A stretch of DNA of 64,000 nt, taken from the NCBI RefSeq assembly GCF_047495875.1, contig NC_092461.1:44719601-44783600 (forward strand), given 5' to 3'. Below, piece after piece: positions 33,889-48,461 of this stretch. The position numbers and the translations under genes were made by a program. How positions within the stretch are numbered: the stretch's first letter is position 1; each line of letters starts with the position of its first letter. The stretch comes from Pithys albifrons albifrons. Lineage: Eukaryota; Chordata; Aves; Passeriformes; Thamnophilidae. Below the pieces are notes generated by a model. That model saw nothing but the letters and a program-made list of their open reading frames with translations. It did no database searches and was not told the DNA's origin.

Positions 33889-36800
33889 TACACACACAGA
33901 GATGCATCCCCACAAGGTGATTCTGACCCAATAATAACTGATGCGGTGTGTAAAAACTAATTAATGGGTAGTTTTCTGGTAATGTTTAAAAAAACCCAAA
34001 CCCACACCCCAAAAATTCTGCAGGCAGATTCCATTAAGTAAATGGAAAACAAAAGACAGAGGAACAGCAAGTATTGAAAGGACTGGCATGGGAGGAGAAT
34101 ATTAGCTGTTTCTGCTGGTCTTTTTAACCTTTTATAGTAGATTATGTGCTTGGGCTTATGTAGAGTGAGAGCTGATGTGCCAGGTGAGATTGCACCTACG
34201 TGATAAAAATGGATTTAAGAATTATTTTTGAAACTGTAAGGAAGCAATCTTTCTTCTTTTACTAAAGTACTCAGGGCAGCAACAGGCAGGTAACAGTGTG
34301 TCAGTAAACAAAATAGAACTGGCAATCAGGATTCCCTTTCCCTATGCTTGGCTCAGCACTGTTTGTGCTCCTACCAAATACGGAGTTTTACTGCATTTGT
34401 TTGCTTTCTCTTCTGTGGGCCAGAATTGAAATGTGTGCACTTGTTTCAGTTTTTGAGGGGATTTGGGTAAAAATTCTTCAAAGGGAGGTGATGTTTTGGG
34501 CCTTTTTGATGATTTGTTTCTTAAGAATGTCCACAGTTATCATAATACTTTTAGCAATATCATCTTTAAAACATGAGTGAGATATAGGTAGTAAATGTAG
34601 GGGACTAAAAAGGAACCCAAAACATATGGGCCCTTTTCAGTCTTTATATTAGTTCTTCTATTTGCATGTGATATACATTTGACAGGGTGTTGACAGCCTC
34701 AGTTCTAAGCTGATGATTTTATGTTATTTCTTCTCCTTATAAAGGCACAGATCTTCATATCCATATGTCTTTATGTTTCAATGGAAAATTTCAAAAATAG
34801 TTTAATTAAAATGCATAAATTGAATACCTTCACTTCATGCTACTCCCTTGCTAAAATTTTATATAGTTAAATAAGCTAGCAGAAATAAGGACATTAATTC
34901 CCATTTAAAATGTGTTGATAATGCAGCCACTTAAAAGATTAGCAAGTTTTATTTGTTCTCTAACTGTAAATGCAAACATAGCTACTCCTTACCAAGGTGA
35001 ACAGAAAATCTATTATTTCAACTAACCTTTATGGAGAATGTTAAATATTAGCATCTTTCTCTATAATATTTCCAAATATTATTGTGTTATGAAGAAGTTT
35101 AACACAATTTTCTGTGTCTTTTCTCCTCTATATGAATTAATCATTTTTGAATAGCTGATAAAGGTGGACCTCTGTTTTCTGAATAGCTTGTTACTGGCTT
35201 ATTCAAGCATTTTACAGTCATGAGTCAATTATCTTTGCATTAATGATAGTGGATGACTTTAAGAAAAATACATCCAACTAAATAATATTTTCATGATGAT
35301 TATTCTTGGACTTAGCTTTAGCACCCAAATGACTTAAATCCAGGTCTGCTTGCAAAGCCTATAAGAATGAATATTCCTATATTAAACTAATGGTGCTACA
35401 CTCATTCTTATATAATATTATATCATTCACATTGTATCCCAGAACAAATGATGTTGAATTACTAACTCATTCAAAATCTCTAGCTCCCACCTAATTTAAA
35501 AAATCCCTTCACCTAGTTTAGCAAGGTTAGAAAGAAAATGCTGGTTCTATGAATCTCAAAAGGGTCTGTTACCACCTTCTTTGCAAGCTAAACTATATCA
35601 TTCAAGTTATTATCTAAATTTCTATTTTTTTCCTTTAACTCAAATAAGGCACAAAAAGATGATGTGACATAAATGAAGAGTTATACTACAAAACATGCAT
35701 TTTTTTGACCCCATTGTCTCAAGAAAAAAGGGTATCTGTTATTTTGAATGTCTGAAAGATAGTAGCCAATAGAAGAAAACTAATTCAGTTTTGTGTTCAA
35801 ATGAATCATAATCCTGCCTCAGCCAGATGCAGTTCTCCTACTCAAAAGAATCAGTTTCAGTGTTGCTGTGCTTTAAATTCTGTTCCTTCAGAGAAATTAT
35901 ATAGCCTTTACAGTATTATACGCTTAGCCCATAAAGCAGAGTTAGTGTTAACCAATGAGAGATGTCAGTGGACTAATGTGAAAAGTTTAATATAGTAGAA
36001 CATCTACCAAAACTGGCAGTAAAGTATGTGTGGGGAAATTCTAACATGAAAATTTCTATCATTTCTGGCTTATTGGAAGTTCTGGTGAGACATTGACAAT
36101 AGCTGGTATAACATATTAATGGCTTCTGTGATACACACATAACAGGAAATTAATTAGTCTTATAAAGTGTTTAAAAATAAATCTTGAATCCTTATATATT
36201 ATTAGTTATAAGTAGCTTGGAGAAATTAGGAGAAAGATCATCAAATTTAGCCTGGGTTTTCTTGAAGTCAGCCTTGATGTAAATATATCTGCTGGGTAGC
36301 ATTACTTCTCCTGAAATGGGCATTTCGCTTTCAGTTGCTAAAACAAAACTAAGTACGTTTCAGAATTAATTTTTCTGCGGGATTTGTTGGTTTATTTTTC
36401 TTGTTTTGTTTTAGGTGAAGATTTTTTTACTTGTTTTATTGTGGTGGTTTTTTGTTTTGTTTGTTTGTTTATTTATTTCTCTGACATGATTATTGATCTC
36501 AGCAGAGTTTTAGAGAATTTTTTAACAAAATAAGAAATTTATTTTGATATTGCTATATATATTTTGAAATTGCTTTTTATTTGATAAGTATTAATTGCAC
36601 CCTTTTTTTTCTCTGTAATTTCTTATTTTTATTCCAGTTAAGGATAATGTCATTTAAATTGAGATTTATTTGGAATGTATTTGCTTGTATCACTAAAAAA
36701 ACAAGGAATGATGCCAAGTCATTTTGTTATGCATCTTAAACAGCTGTACAATTATTTCCTCATTACAGATAGCTAGAAATCACTTATTTATTTCAACATA

Positions 36801-37958
36801 TCATTAAATGTAAAGTCTTTGCTATAACTAAAGGCATGAGGATTTCTGGAAAATAGGATTTATATGTGCAAGTCATTCTCACAGATGGGGAACAGGCATC
36901 ATAAAACTTCAAGTTCACTTTGTTGCCCTACTACTATTGCTGGTATATGTTTTCATTTTGTTCTGATGAAGATTCCTTTTTACAAATACGAGCCTTACTT
37001 AAATTTGTAATTAATGCAATTAGATCTTATTTAGAACTGCAGACAATTCTGTATTTTTTACTATAGCTTTACAATTTTTCTACATTGCAATTTGAAAATT
37101 ATTCTGAGGTCAATTTACTGATTTGCAAGTGAATTTTTTTGTAAACCCCATTTATCAAGTTTTAGCTATTTTAGAAGTCACTAAATGAATCCTACAGCAC
37201 ATAATGGTTAGATGAGGAATTACTATTAACCTATGGGATTTTTTTTTTTTTAGGAATTACAGTAATGCAACAACCTGTGATATTTTAAAGCAACCAAAGT
37301 TGTAAAGAAATTTTCTGAGAATTATTAAAAGATTATATATTTAGTAGTCTGATAGAATTTTCTAGTTCAAATGTGAAAAAAGCCAAAACACTTGAAGCAA
37401 AATAAATAATAAAAATGCTGTATTCCAATTTACATACAGATTATAGAAACAGCTGCTAAATTTATTTCCTAGTCTTCTTTTACTTTATGGTTATATTTGA
37501 ACCTCTCTTCACATGGAAGAAAACCACCACAGGTTTATATAAGAAGCCAAAGTTGGGGATATATGAACTTTGCTGTTACGCCTTCTCAGTGACTTGAGAC
37601 AGATACAGCTACACAAAGCAGGTGTTTGCTGATAGGCTGTGATCAGCAATACCATACTGAGAGTGAAAGAGAAGATACAGAGACTGAAAAAGACTGAACT
37701 GATATGGCACCCCTGCCCACTTATATTGTTATGCAAAAAAAGAATTGACATATTTTAAACTCTGCATTTATAAAATCACCAGAATTAAGTCAATTTATCT
37801 CAAGAGAGGCAGATAATATATCCAAATTATACTTTGGGTTGACTGGCAATAGATCTCTCTTGGCAGAGATGTCCTCCCTCTTAATGGAGACATAAGGAAT
37901 TTTTTTGTAAATAAAATATTTTTTTTCTTCATAACTGTAAAATTCGCATTTTTTCCAG

Positions 37959-38115
37959 ATCTATGATGGTAAAGACAACACTGCCCACCTGCTGGGAGCA
38001 TATACTGGGGCATCATTAAGAGGCCTGACACTAAGCAGTACTTCAAATCATTTGTGGTTGGAATTTAACTCAGACATGGAGGGCACTGATGAAGGTTTTC
38101 AGCTTGTGTATACTA
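37959..38115 (+). CDS. CSMD3: CSMD3 window exon 8: second part of CUB domain (pair c)
   Basis: This exon of 157 nt enters in phase 0 and leaves in phase 1. It completes the third CUB: IYDGKDNTAHLLGAYTGASL, RGLTLSSTSNHLWLEFNSD, and EGTDEGFQLVYT. The acceptor TTTTTTCCAG and donor ACTA|GTAAGT are strong. There is no cysteine. An 83-codon open frame on the opposite strand overlaps it and is a shadow. The joint to exon 7 restores DVLK-IYDG, the usual CUB wording, and so supports both boundaries. Confidence 0.95.
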
Positions 38116-39334
38116 GTAAGTATCTGAGAAAACAGTAGTAATAGACTTATGCTTTTAAAGGGGTGAAAATTCTTTGGTCATTAACAGCAAATCACTGATT
38201 AAAATAATATACTTTTGTAATTGTACCTCAAAATACCCAAAACGTAGCAAAATGAAACCTTGCTTTGTCTGTCATTTGCATAGTCTGATGCTTGAATCAC
38301 TGTCCTTTTTCTAGAGGGTTACTTTGAAGTATTTTTCAGTGTTGGAAAGCATAAGAAAAAGTAGGGTAAGTTTCAGTTAATTGTGTTAGCACATATAAAT
38401 ATTGAAGCATGTGAGTAGTTTTTAAATGTGTAACCAAAACACTTTGTTGCATGAAGATAATTCATAGTTAAAGGACATTCTCCCCTTAAGACTCATGTCC
38501 AATACTTACTATGCATTTGTTTCTGAGCTTACATTTTTTGTTTGAAATAATCTAATTTGGACCAAAATGATAAAGAAAGGTTCCTAACAAGAACATCTTA
38601 TCTATCTGTGGACTGATAAAATTAAACTATAACGATGAGGAGAGTAAAAACCTGTCCAGATCTCGGGCTTAGATGGCATATGGAAAACAGCTATACACAT
38701 CTATTTTATCAAGTGTCAGCTTCTGAATGTGTTTTTTGCACATGACTATTGACATGTAGTGTATATGACTTTAAATTTTAGTGTATAATTATTTAATCAT
38801 CACTGAATTACTATATAAACTGAACTTTTATCAAGAAAGACAGTATTATAAGGTAATTGTGTAATGTAGCTATCAACATTCTTTTTTGTCACTGCTTAAA
38901 TATTTTTCACCTATTCAAAAACCAATTCTTTTGTTTCAAAAACTCTACATCATGTTTTTAAAACTAATTCTAATAAAAAATAGCATAAGTCTTGAAGAAT
39001 GAAAAGAAAGTATTTCAAGATACTAAAGAGTATGCAATTATTTTCCAGGTGAAAGTCATGTAATTATATCCCCATAACAGCATGTGATAGCATAGGACTG
39101 TACCCTTTTATTAAAGATAGGTCTTTTAGTGCAGTGTTACCTTGTATATGTCAAGATATTTATTTTTTCTTATTTGTATAGGTACACATAAGCCCAGCAC
39201 TTGAACCTTATCATTAACGTGTCCTGACTTTTGAGACATTCTTGTAGAATATGCTTTCTAAGCCTTAATAGTTATTAGCCTGAACAGTGCTGAATCTTCT
39301 TTTGTTGATATTGGTAGCATTGGAAGAGGGGAAA

Positions 39335-39595
39335 AAAAGTCCACATGGGGGCCATGAAGATGATCAGAGTTGGAGCACTGCTTCTATGAAGACAAGCTGA
39401 GAGAGATGGGGTTGTTCAGCCTGGAAAAGAGAAGGCTCTGGAAAGACCTTATAGTACCTTCAGTATCTAAAGGGAGCCTACAGGAAAGCTGGAGAGGGAC
39501 TTTCTACAGGGGCTTGTGATAATAGGACAAGAAGTAATGGCATTAAACTGAAAGAGAATAGGGTTAGATTAGATACAAGGAAGATTAAGTACAAG
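39335..39595 (+). mobile_element. CR1 LINE fragment, + strand, 3' end missing
   Basis: The text GGGCCATGAAGATGATCAGAG, GGAGCACTGCTTCTATGAAG, GGGGTTGTTCAGCCTGGAAAAGAGAAGGCTC and GGTTAGATTAGATACAAGGAAG follows the 3' UTR-proximal part of avian CR1. The consensus then breaks off near 39595, without the usual 3' tail. That is odd, because CR1 copies are normally anchored at the 3' end. Confidence 0.85.
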
Positions 39596-40080
39596 TCTGA
39601 GCTCTGTCTAGGTGGATGCATCAGCCAGGTTAATGGTGCAAATCCTCCAGCTGTAGCTCCAGCTTCTGCTCTCAGGCAAGTGCCCACCATCCTACCTTGA
39701 GGGTCAGGTAGGATGAATGCTCTTGGCCTGGGCAGATGGACACCCAGCCTGTTTGCTAGGTTATATGGACTTTAGGTCTCTCTACTGGGCAAGTGGAATG
39801 TTCACCCTTCAAAGAGGTGTGGCCCCTGTATGTTCTCCTGCACAAACTGCCCCACCATGCTCTCGCTGAGGCTCCACGCTCTGTTTACCTTCTCTGATCA
39901 CAGCATTCTTGGGCATACACATTTAAGGCAGCAAATATGCCTCCAGTACCCACAGTTAGGAAATGGAGTTACATGTTCACCCTCCATGGAGGTGATCAGT
40001 TAAAAAGTTTACTTTGATTCTGTCTATAAGCAAGCTGTCCAGGAACGAGGACATCTCAGGGATCAAGGCAGATTTTAACT
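39596..40080. repeat. Unassigned G+C-richer stretch after the CR1 fragment
   Basis: C- and G-rich text such as GCATCAGCCAGG, CAAACTGCCCCACCATGC and GAGGCTCCACGCTC stands out from the intron. It may be another inserted element that cut the CR1 or replaced its 3' end. I found no clear ends. An ATGTTCACCCT(C) phrase occurs twice (about 39798 and 39973). Confidence 0.25.
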
Positions 40081-41376
40081 TCTTTTTATCTTTAACTTCT
40101 TTTCACAACTGTGATCAGCAGTTTTCTTAGAAGACAGGAAATTCTAACTGATGAGTAAGTCTCCAGACCAACATTATCAAAAAGAGTTCTTCATCTGGAA
40201 CACTTTAGCCTCTTTCAGAGCTGTTGCACTCTGTAATAGCTTAGGAATGAGAAAAAGATCATCTCAGAGGTTGTGAAGGCTCTTCAATCGGTGAGACATT
40301 TTCAGTTGTGCATGAAATGAGCTGAAGAAATAACTGGAAAGATACAGAATTTTACATATTTACATATTTCTTTTTCTTCCCCTTATGTGAGCAAACAGTC
40401 CAACATGAAGAATTTCGCCTGTAACATAAAATAAAGAACTTTTTGTTTTAATCAATAATAGTGATTCAGAACCTGAGGAGAGATTGTGAAAGGCTACCAA
40501 CTCTTGACCAGATGGAACAATATCATGTGAATGACTTTGCTGAACAAAGCAGACGTGAAAAACCCTTCATTTTCTCTTCTATGTATAGGAGTACCAATCT
40601 GACACAAAGTCTGTGCCTACAAACATTCCGAGCTGCATGATATTGATAAAATCATTTGGTTTTGAACAAAGTGAGGTTTTGAGTTGCTTGTCAGTTAATA
40701 ACAGAAAACCTGATTTGAAATAGAAAATCTTTCTCCAAGATTTATATTTCCCATATATTAATATGCCTTCCCATTTCCCCCTAATGCATATGTTATTTTG
40801 TTTCCTTCTTGCTCTACATCTCTTAGTTCTCAAAAATGTTCAAGTTGTTCAGCTTGACTTCTATATGTCAACATTATCATTTATTCCTGCATGTAGTTCT
40901 TAAATTTAAAAACTATTGAATTCAAAATTAGGGTAGGGATCGATGATTATAACAGTATTACTTTACTGGCACAGGTGCTATTGTGCTGCTGTTGTTACTG
41001 TGCAAAATAATAACAAGCAAATTTACTGTTCAGTTTTGTTTATGATCCGTTAAATATCTAGTCACAAGTAAATGGACAGTCACTTTAGTTGCCAATTTAT
41101 AATTTATCATATAATCTTAGAACTGATTGATAATGATATTGAATCTTCATCTCAGTCTTTAATTGAACTCTTAGGAAAAATGAAGTTCTGACACAGTTTG
41201 GTTTTCATGCTCTAAGAAAGTTATCTAGGCAGTTATTTTATTTATGCTACCTAAAACCAGAGAAGTGGTTTTAACTTATTTGGAAATTATTGATTTCTAT
41301 TGGATTACAGAAAATCTTGATTTCATTAAGGTATTTATCTGTTTGGTTTTGTAACTGTGTTTTATTCCTCCCACAG

Positions 41377-41568
41377 GTTTTGAGCTTTCACATTGTGAGG
41401 ACCCTGGTGTGCCACAGTTTGGATATAAAATCAGTGACCAAGGCCATTTTGCTGGAAGTACTATAATTTATGGATGCAATCCAGGTTACACACTGCATGG
41501 AAGTAGCCTTCTAAAGTGTATGACTGGGGAAAGAAGGGCATGGGACTATCCTCTGCCATCATGTATTG
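41377..41568 (+). CDS. CSMD3: CSMD3 window exon 9: Sushi/CCP domain (pair c)
   Basis: This symmetric 1-1 exon of 192 nt encodes a full Sushi module after the linker SFELS. The four cysteines are SHCEDPG, YGCNPGY, LKCMTGE and PSCI; the conserved Trp is in RAWDYPLPSC. The acceptor is TCCCACAG. The donor ATTG|GTATTAG is weak beyond GT, so the end is set mainly by the phase-1 joint to the next exon (G plus CT gives Ala in AECGG) and by the fourth cysteine position. Read-through would reach a stop at about 41607. Confidence 0.94.
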
Positions 41569-43399
<1,831 letters not shown>

Positions 43400-44407
43400 T
43401 AAAATTTATTTAATAATAAAACTATCGGATAAGATAACTCACAGATAATTGTAGTGCTGAAAAAACTTGAAATCAATGACAGCATTTCTGACATTTTTAG
43501 GGAAAGAATTGACACAGACTTACAGATTTGTTGTAAAGCTATATTTTTAACTTAAAAAAACCCCAAACCAATAAAATATTATGTTCTTTGCTAGTTTTGG
43601 CTTTGTTTCAAGAGTAGCTGAGGCAGTGCCAGAATGCTAATAATTATGACTAGTGTTTCTTACAAAGGACATGATGCAGGCACGTTACAAGATCCATCCT
43701 TTCCTAATCAATAAGAGTTTCTTCTTTCAGAGACATCTGTGGGGAGTTTTCATTCCTGCTGTGCTTGTATAGGATGAAACAAGAAAGAGCACTACAGGAA
43801 CAGCAGTGCCTTTCTGCCTTTTGCCTTGTAGTGCTATATCATCTTATTTCAGGCAGCACAATGACAAATCTAAACAGTTGCTTAACACATTTTATTGTTG
43901 AAACATAAAAAATCACTGAGTAAGGTCCATTTTAACTTTCTTTTTCCTCTGGTCAGTGAAATTTATATAATTTTTTTCAAGACTAGCAAGATCTTTTCTA
44001 ATATCATCATTTTAGGTAGCAGTAGCAATGTTTCTAACATGGGTTGACACAGAGACTCTCAATTGTAACATTGTGCTTTGTGTACTTAGTAATTGTATTA
44101 GCTCTTGTTTTCCCCTACTCTCATTCTTTCTATGTATATGACAAATACATTTGTGTGCTTACAGTAATTTGAAGGAAGAATAAATTATGCAAATGATATT
44201 AAAAAGTGAAAATACTACTGCTCCATCAGCAGATTTTTGAAGCCATGAATAGAGGTTTTAATCGCTTGGCTCCAGACTATTTTTGCCATTTTATCACCTT
44301 ACCTCCATCCAGAGCCTGTTTGGGAGAGTCTCACATACCTGCTTTCCATTCTCAGACATGCTCCTGTTTGGTGTTGAGGCCAGAAAGAGAGTAGGAAGGC
44401 CGTTATG

Positions 44408-44443
44408 CACTGAACCTATTCAGTCAGTCATTTAGGTTCAGTG
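44408..44443. repeat. Perfect 11-bp inverted repeat, 14-nt loop
   Basis: CACTGAACCTA (44408-44418) and TAGGTTCAGTG (44433-44443) are exact reverse complements. The loop contains the direct repeat CAGTCAGTCA. Confidence 0.88.
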
Positions 44444-45841
44444 GAAAACTAGATTGATGCAGAATAAGAACGGAGTTAAGAATGGAGTTACAATGAAAAA
44501 TGAATGGTACATGGGAGTAATGCTATAAAACAGCTACTGATGCACTTGCAGTGATTTACCTGAAAAGAGAGTTTAGAGTTTTATCTGAACAGAGAGGCTT
44601 TTTATTTAATTCTCTGTGCCGTTGCAGTCTGTTGAGGTCTAATGGTGACAGTTTAAAGGATCCATGAAGTTTTACTGTCTCAGCATTTCTCTTACTCTTC
44701 AGAATCACAAGAGTCCTTCTCAAATACGTGATGTGGCACAGTGTGGGTGTTTATTCTCAGCAAAATAACAGAGATTTGGGTTTGTTTTTGTTTTTTTCTC
44801 TAAGTTAAGATTTTTAAAATAATATGCAAACAGCTACACAACCTGAATAACACTGTTGCTGTATGGATATATTATTTCACTAACCAGGAAAAATTGTATT
44901 TGAGGAGATAGAGGAAAGACCCATATAATTCTTTGCAACTTTGTTTCAAGTATTGACATAATTTCTTTGTGTAGGTAATGTTTTCTAAGTGAAAGAGGTG
45001 GTGTCTTCATATTTTAGCTACAGTGTAATTGACAAACAGAAAGCTCACACAGGGGAGGTATCTGCTTTTACTTTCCTCTTGTAAGAGTGTTTAACTGGAT
45101 TATTGGCCTTCTTAAGTCCAGAGGAATGTCATTTAATGACAACAGATATTTTATATTCAAACCTTTATAAGACTTTGAATACTTTAATTTTTTTCTCTAT
45201 GATTGTCTTATTCTTTAAAGAAAAAAAGTTTCAAAAGTGGATTAACCTTCTTATTAGGTCCTTACAGTTTTTTATTTCTTTTTATCAATTGTTCTTCCAC
45301 AATTTTGCATCTGTCATTTATTTAGTAAGTGAAAATTTTCACCATTAATAACGGGGTATAATTTATATTTGACTCCTTTATAAGATATCCAATACATACA
45401 GGAAAAAAAATTTGTATCTGGTAACATAAAATGCAGGTGAGATAGCACCCTTCGCCAAAATTAAAGGTAGAAGGGTGAAAGAGAAAGCCTAGAGAAGCTA
45501 AAAAATTATATAAATAGTAGAAAGAAAATTATCATTTAATTATTAGTATGTATTACAGCTGGTAATATTAGAATTCTCTCTGTCTAGGGCTGCCCAAAAC
45601 AGTCCTTTAAAAGGCATGCAAGTTGTTATTAATGATCTAAAATTAGGATGATCTGAAGAAAAAAGGTTTCACTATGAGATTTTTCTTGCTCATTGTGTCA
45701 GTTAGTCTTCTTTGTTTGTTTCTTTTTGGTAGCTTGCCTTTTTGAGGAGAAGAAAACAAACAAAAATAAACAAAAGTTTATTTTAATCTGAAGTAGTAGA
45801 ACTATTTTGATGATTTAAACTTTTGTAAGAAAATAGTCATT

Positions 45842-46147
45842 GAATTTTAGAATGGTTTCGGTTAGAAGGGACCTAAAGACCATCTAGTTCCAATCCTCCT
45901 ACCATGGGCAGGGACAACTTCCACTAGATCAGGTTGCTCAGAGCCCCATCCAACCTGGCCTCGAATGCTGCGAGGGATGGGATAGCCACAGCTTCTCTGA
46001 ACAACCTGTTTCAGTGCCTCACCACCCTCATAGTAAAGAATTTCTTCCTACCATCTAATCTAAACCTACTCTCTTTCAGTTTATAGCCATTCTTCCTTGT
46101 TCTGCCACTACATTCTCTTATCAAAAGTATTTCTCTAAAGTAAACAA
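45842..46147 (-). mobile_element. CR1 LINE, - strand, left (3') part, interrupted by an LTR
   Basis: The text AGAATGGTTTCGGTTAGAAGGGACC, CCATGGGCAGGGACAACTTCC, AGATCAGGTTGCTCAGAGCCCCATCC and TTGTTCTGCCACTACATTCTC is the reverse complement of the avian CR1 3' region. The CR1 reading fades at about 46140 and resumes at about 46545, on the far side of the LTR at 46153-46520. Confidence 0.93.
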
Positions 46148-46152
46148 TTTTC

Positions 46153-46520
46153 TGCAGAGAGAAAAGACTTCACCCACCAAGCCTATGAGGTTTAAAGTAA
46201 AGACCTTTTATTACACACAGGACAGAGTTTATATAGGGTTAGGACTACATCTTATTGGCTAAAAAGAGTCTCACACCACCACGCTAGAAACTTTAATTGG
46301 TTAGAATCCAAATCTCACAAGTCCCATCTTTATATTGTCTTATCCCCGGAGTTCAGTAAGAAAGTTGAGGTGTTCTCATGAGAAAACTTCCAGAGAGTCA
46401 GTGGAAGCTCCTAGGGAGTGACCCTTGCCTAACTAACAACAGCAAGTGTGTGCCCTTGCTAGCTGAAACATCTGTTCCAGTCTCACAGAGCTGATGCAGT
46501 TTGGATTGCTCACAAATTCA
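46153..46520 (-). mobile_element. Solo ERV LTR nested in CR1, target duplication TTTTC
   Basis: The + strand element begins TGCAGAGAG and ends AAATTCA, flanked by TTTTC at 46148-46152 and 46521-46525. On the - strand the parts fall in LTR order: U3, a TATATAAA box (46235-46228), an AATAAA polyadenylation signal (46212-46207) about 20 nt further on, then R/U5 ending in CTCTCTGCA. At 368 bp it is compact. There is no internal viral sequence, so it is a solo LTR left by recombination. It must be younger than the CR1 it splits. Confidence 0.85.
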
Positions 46521-46544
46521 TTTTCCTGAAAGAAACTTCCAACA

Positions 46545-46810
46545 TTTGTCCATCTTTAATGAAGGCTCCCTTCAGGTACTGGAAGGCCACAACTGGGCCT
46601 CCACAGAACCTTCTTTTCTCCAGACTGAACAGTTCTCTCAGCCTTTCCTCATAGAAGAGGTGCTCTATCCCTCTGATTATCCTGGTGGCCCTTCTCTGGA
46701 CTCGCTGCAACAGGCCAGTGTCCTTCCTCTGTTGAAGACCTCAGTGTTAAATGCAATACTCTATGTGGGGTCTCACAAGAGTGGAGTAGAGGGGCAAGAG
46801 CAGAGCAGAG
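46545..46810 (-). mobile_element. CR1 LINE, - strand, right part after the LTR
   Basis: CTTCAGGTACTGGAAGGCC, TTCTTTTCTCCAGACTGAACAG, CTCTCAGCCTTTCCTCATAG, TGGCCCTTCTCTGGACTCGC and GGGGTCTCACAAGAGTGGAGTAG continue the same CR1 copy in the same orientation. The CR1 is 5'-truncated at about 46810. Open frames of about 66-113 codons over it are fragments without a complete domain. Confidence 0.92.
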
Positions 46811-48258
46811 GGGCAAGAAACTATTTTATGCTGAACTTCTAAGGAATACTGAAGACGTTTTTTATGGTGACAAGGATAAGTTTTATTATTTAATTCAATT
46901 GTACATTACTCTGAGAGGAAGAAGGGAAAGTGATGGATTTTGGATGAAACAAAAGAGTTCAGCCTGATTGTACTTCTGTACTTTCTGCCACAATCAAGTA
47001 TTCAGGACTAGTAGAAGTAGAGCTTGTTTTATGCTTATACGTAAAAAAAGAAATAATTTACTTTGCGTTTCATCACTAGAGCAGACTGATCTAACATGGT
47101 CTTTTGTGTGTCTTTGTGTCTTTTGTTTTCTTGTTGGAGATCTTCAAATGATTACTACAGAACTTCTTACTTTAACCTTTAAAACTTTTCAATTTCTGCA
47201 GTCTCCTTTGAGATGACAGTGAAGTAACATGTTAGAAAACAGAACCCACAAATCCTGAAAAACAAAGTACCAAAATATGTGTAATGAAGCAGAATATTTT
47301 AAAACCTTTTATTTATGTGTAAAAGGAGAATAAAAACCTCTGGTGATTCAACAGTAGATTGCAATATGAGGATTTTGGAACATGTCTAAATGGCATGTGC
47401 AGATTGAATGTAGCTAGAGAATATGTGCCAGAGGTCTCTCCTTAAACTGGGAGAAGAGTGAAAGGTTGACAACAGGCCAGAAGCAGTGTACAAACAGGAA
47501 GTACCTGTAACAGCATATTTTCTATGAACTGTCAGAGACAGAGCATGAAGAGCCCAACACACTGGAAAAACACCAACAGAATCAGCAGAAACATCTTCTG
47601 ATCAGTAAATTCTGCGCAAAATAGAAAATTAGACCTTCAAGAAAAGTGAAGGAGAAAAAGAAGGGTGCAATCATGTATTCGCCACAGACATGAGCTGTAT
47701 ATTTCAGGGTCAGGCAAAAATAATACGCATAATGAAACATTTTCTTCACCTGTCATTGTTTCGTGTCACCAACTGAAAATATTAACTGAGAAAAAAGACA
47801 GAGAACTGAAAATAGTTGAGTAAGAACAGTAACACAAAACATTCAGTGATAATAATTGTGTGTGTGTTTTAATAAATCTGTTTAATGCCTTTAATAAGTG
47901 TGAAATGAGTAAATCAGAATTGATGAGATTTCCATAGATTTCAAGGGTCTTTGATTCTGATTTTACAGGGAAGCTTCCTCTCTGCTAACATTAACATTTC
48001 AGGTGCCAATTATCTCTTATTCAGAAAGGAAGGATCTGTATTCTTCTTTCCTTGGCCATTATTTCAGGGCTAATAGCTGCACTACTGAGTCTCAGCATTA
48101 CAGAATACATTCTGCTCAGGTCTAAGAGTGTGCTCACACTTCTGACTAATTAAGCAGCACACAATACAGAGCACCTTTTGAGCATTATAAGGCAGCCAGA
48201 GCAGAACTAACCTGTAAACATGTTTTGAGTATTGTGAGGTTTCCCGTAAATAGATGCT

Positions 48259-48402
48259 TGTCTTGGTTTGAGGGGAAAAAACAAAATGTTTACCAAAAAA
48301 CAGAGGAGAGGATTCCTCCACAATAATCACATCACTCTTGATTAAATTTAAGGAAAGGAACTTTAATTAGAAAATGGATATAAGAAGGATAACTGTTCTT
48401 AA

Positions 48403-48461
<59 letters not shown>

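Larger units (their letters stand above)
38116..41376 (+). other. CSMD3: Intron 8 in window
   Basis: This phase-1 intron of 3261 nt carries a + strand CR1 fragment (39335-39595) followed by G+C-richer sequence to about 40080 that I cannot assign. The rest is plain A+T-rich intron ending in CCTCCCACAG. Confidence 0.85.
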
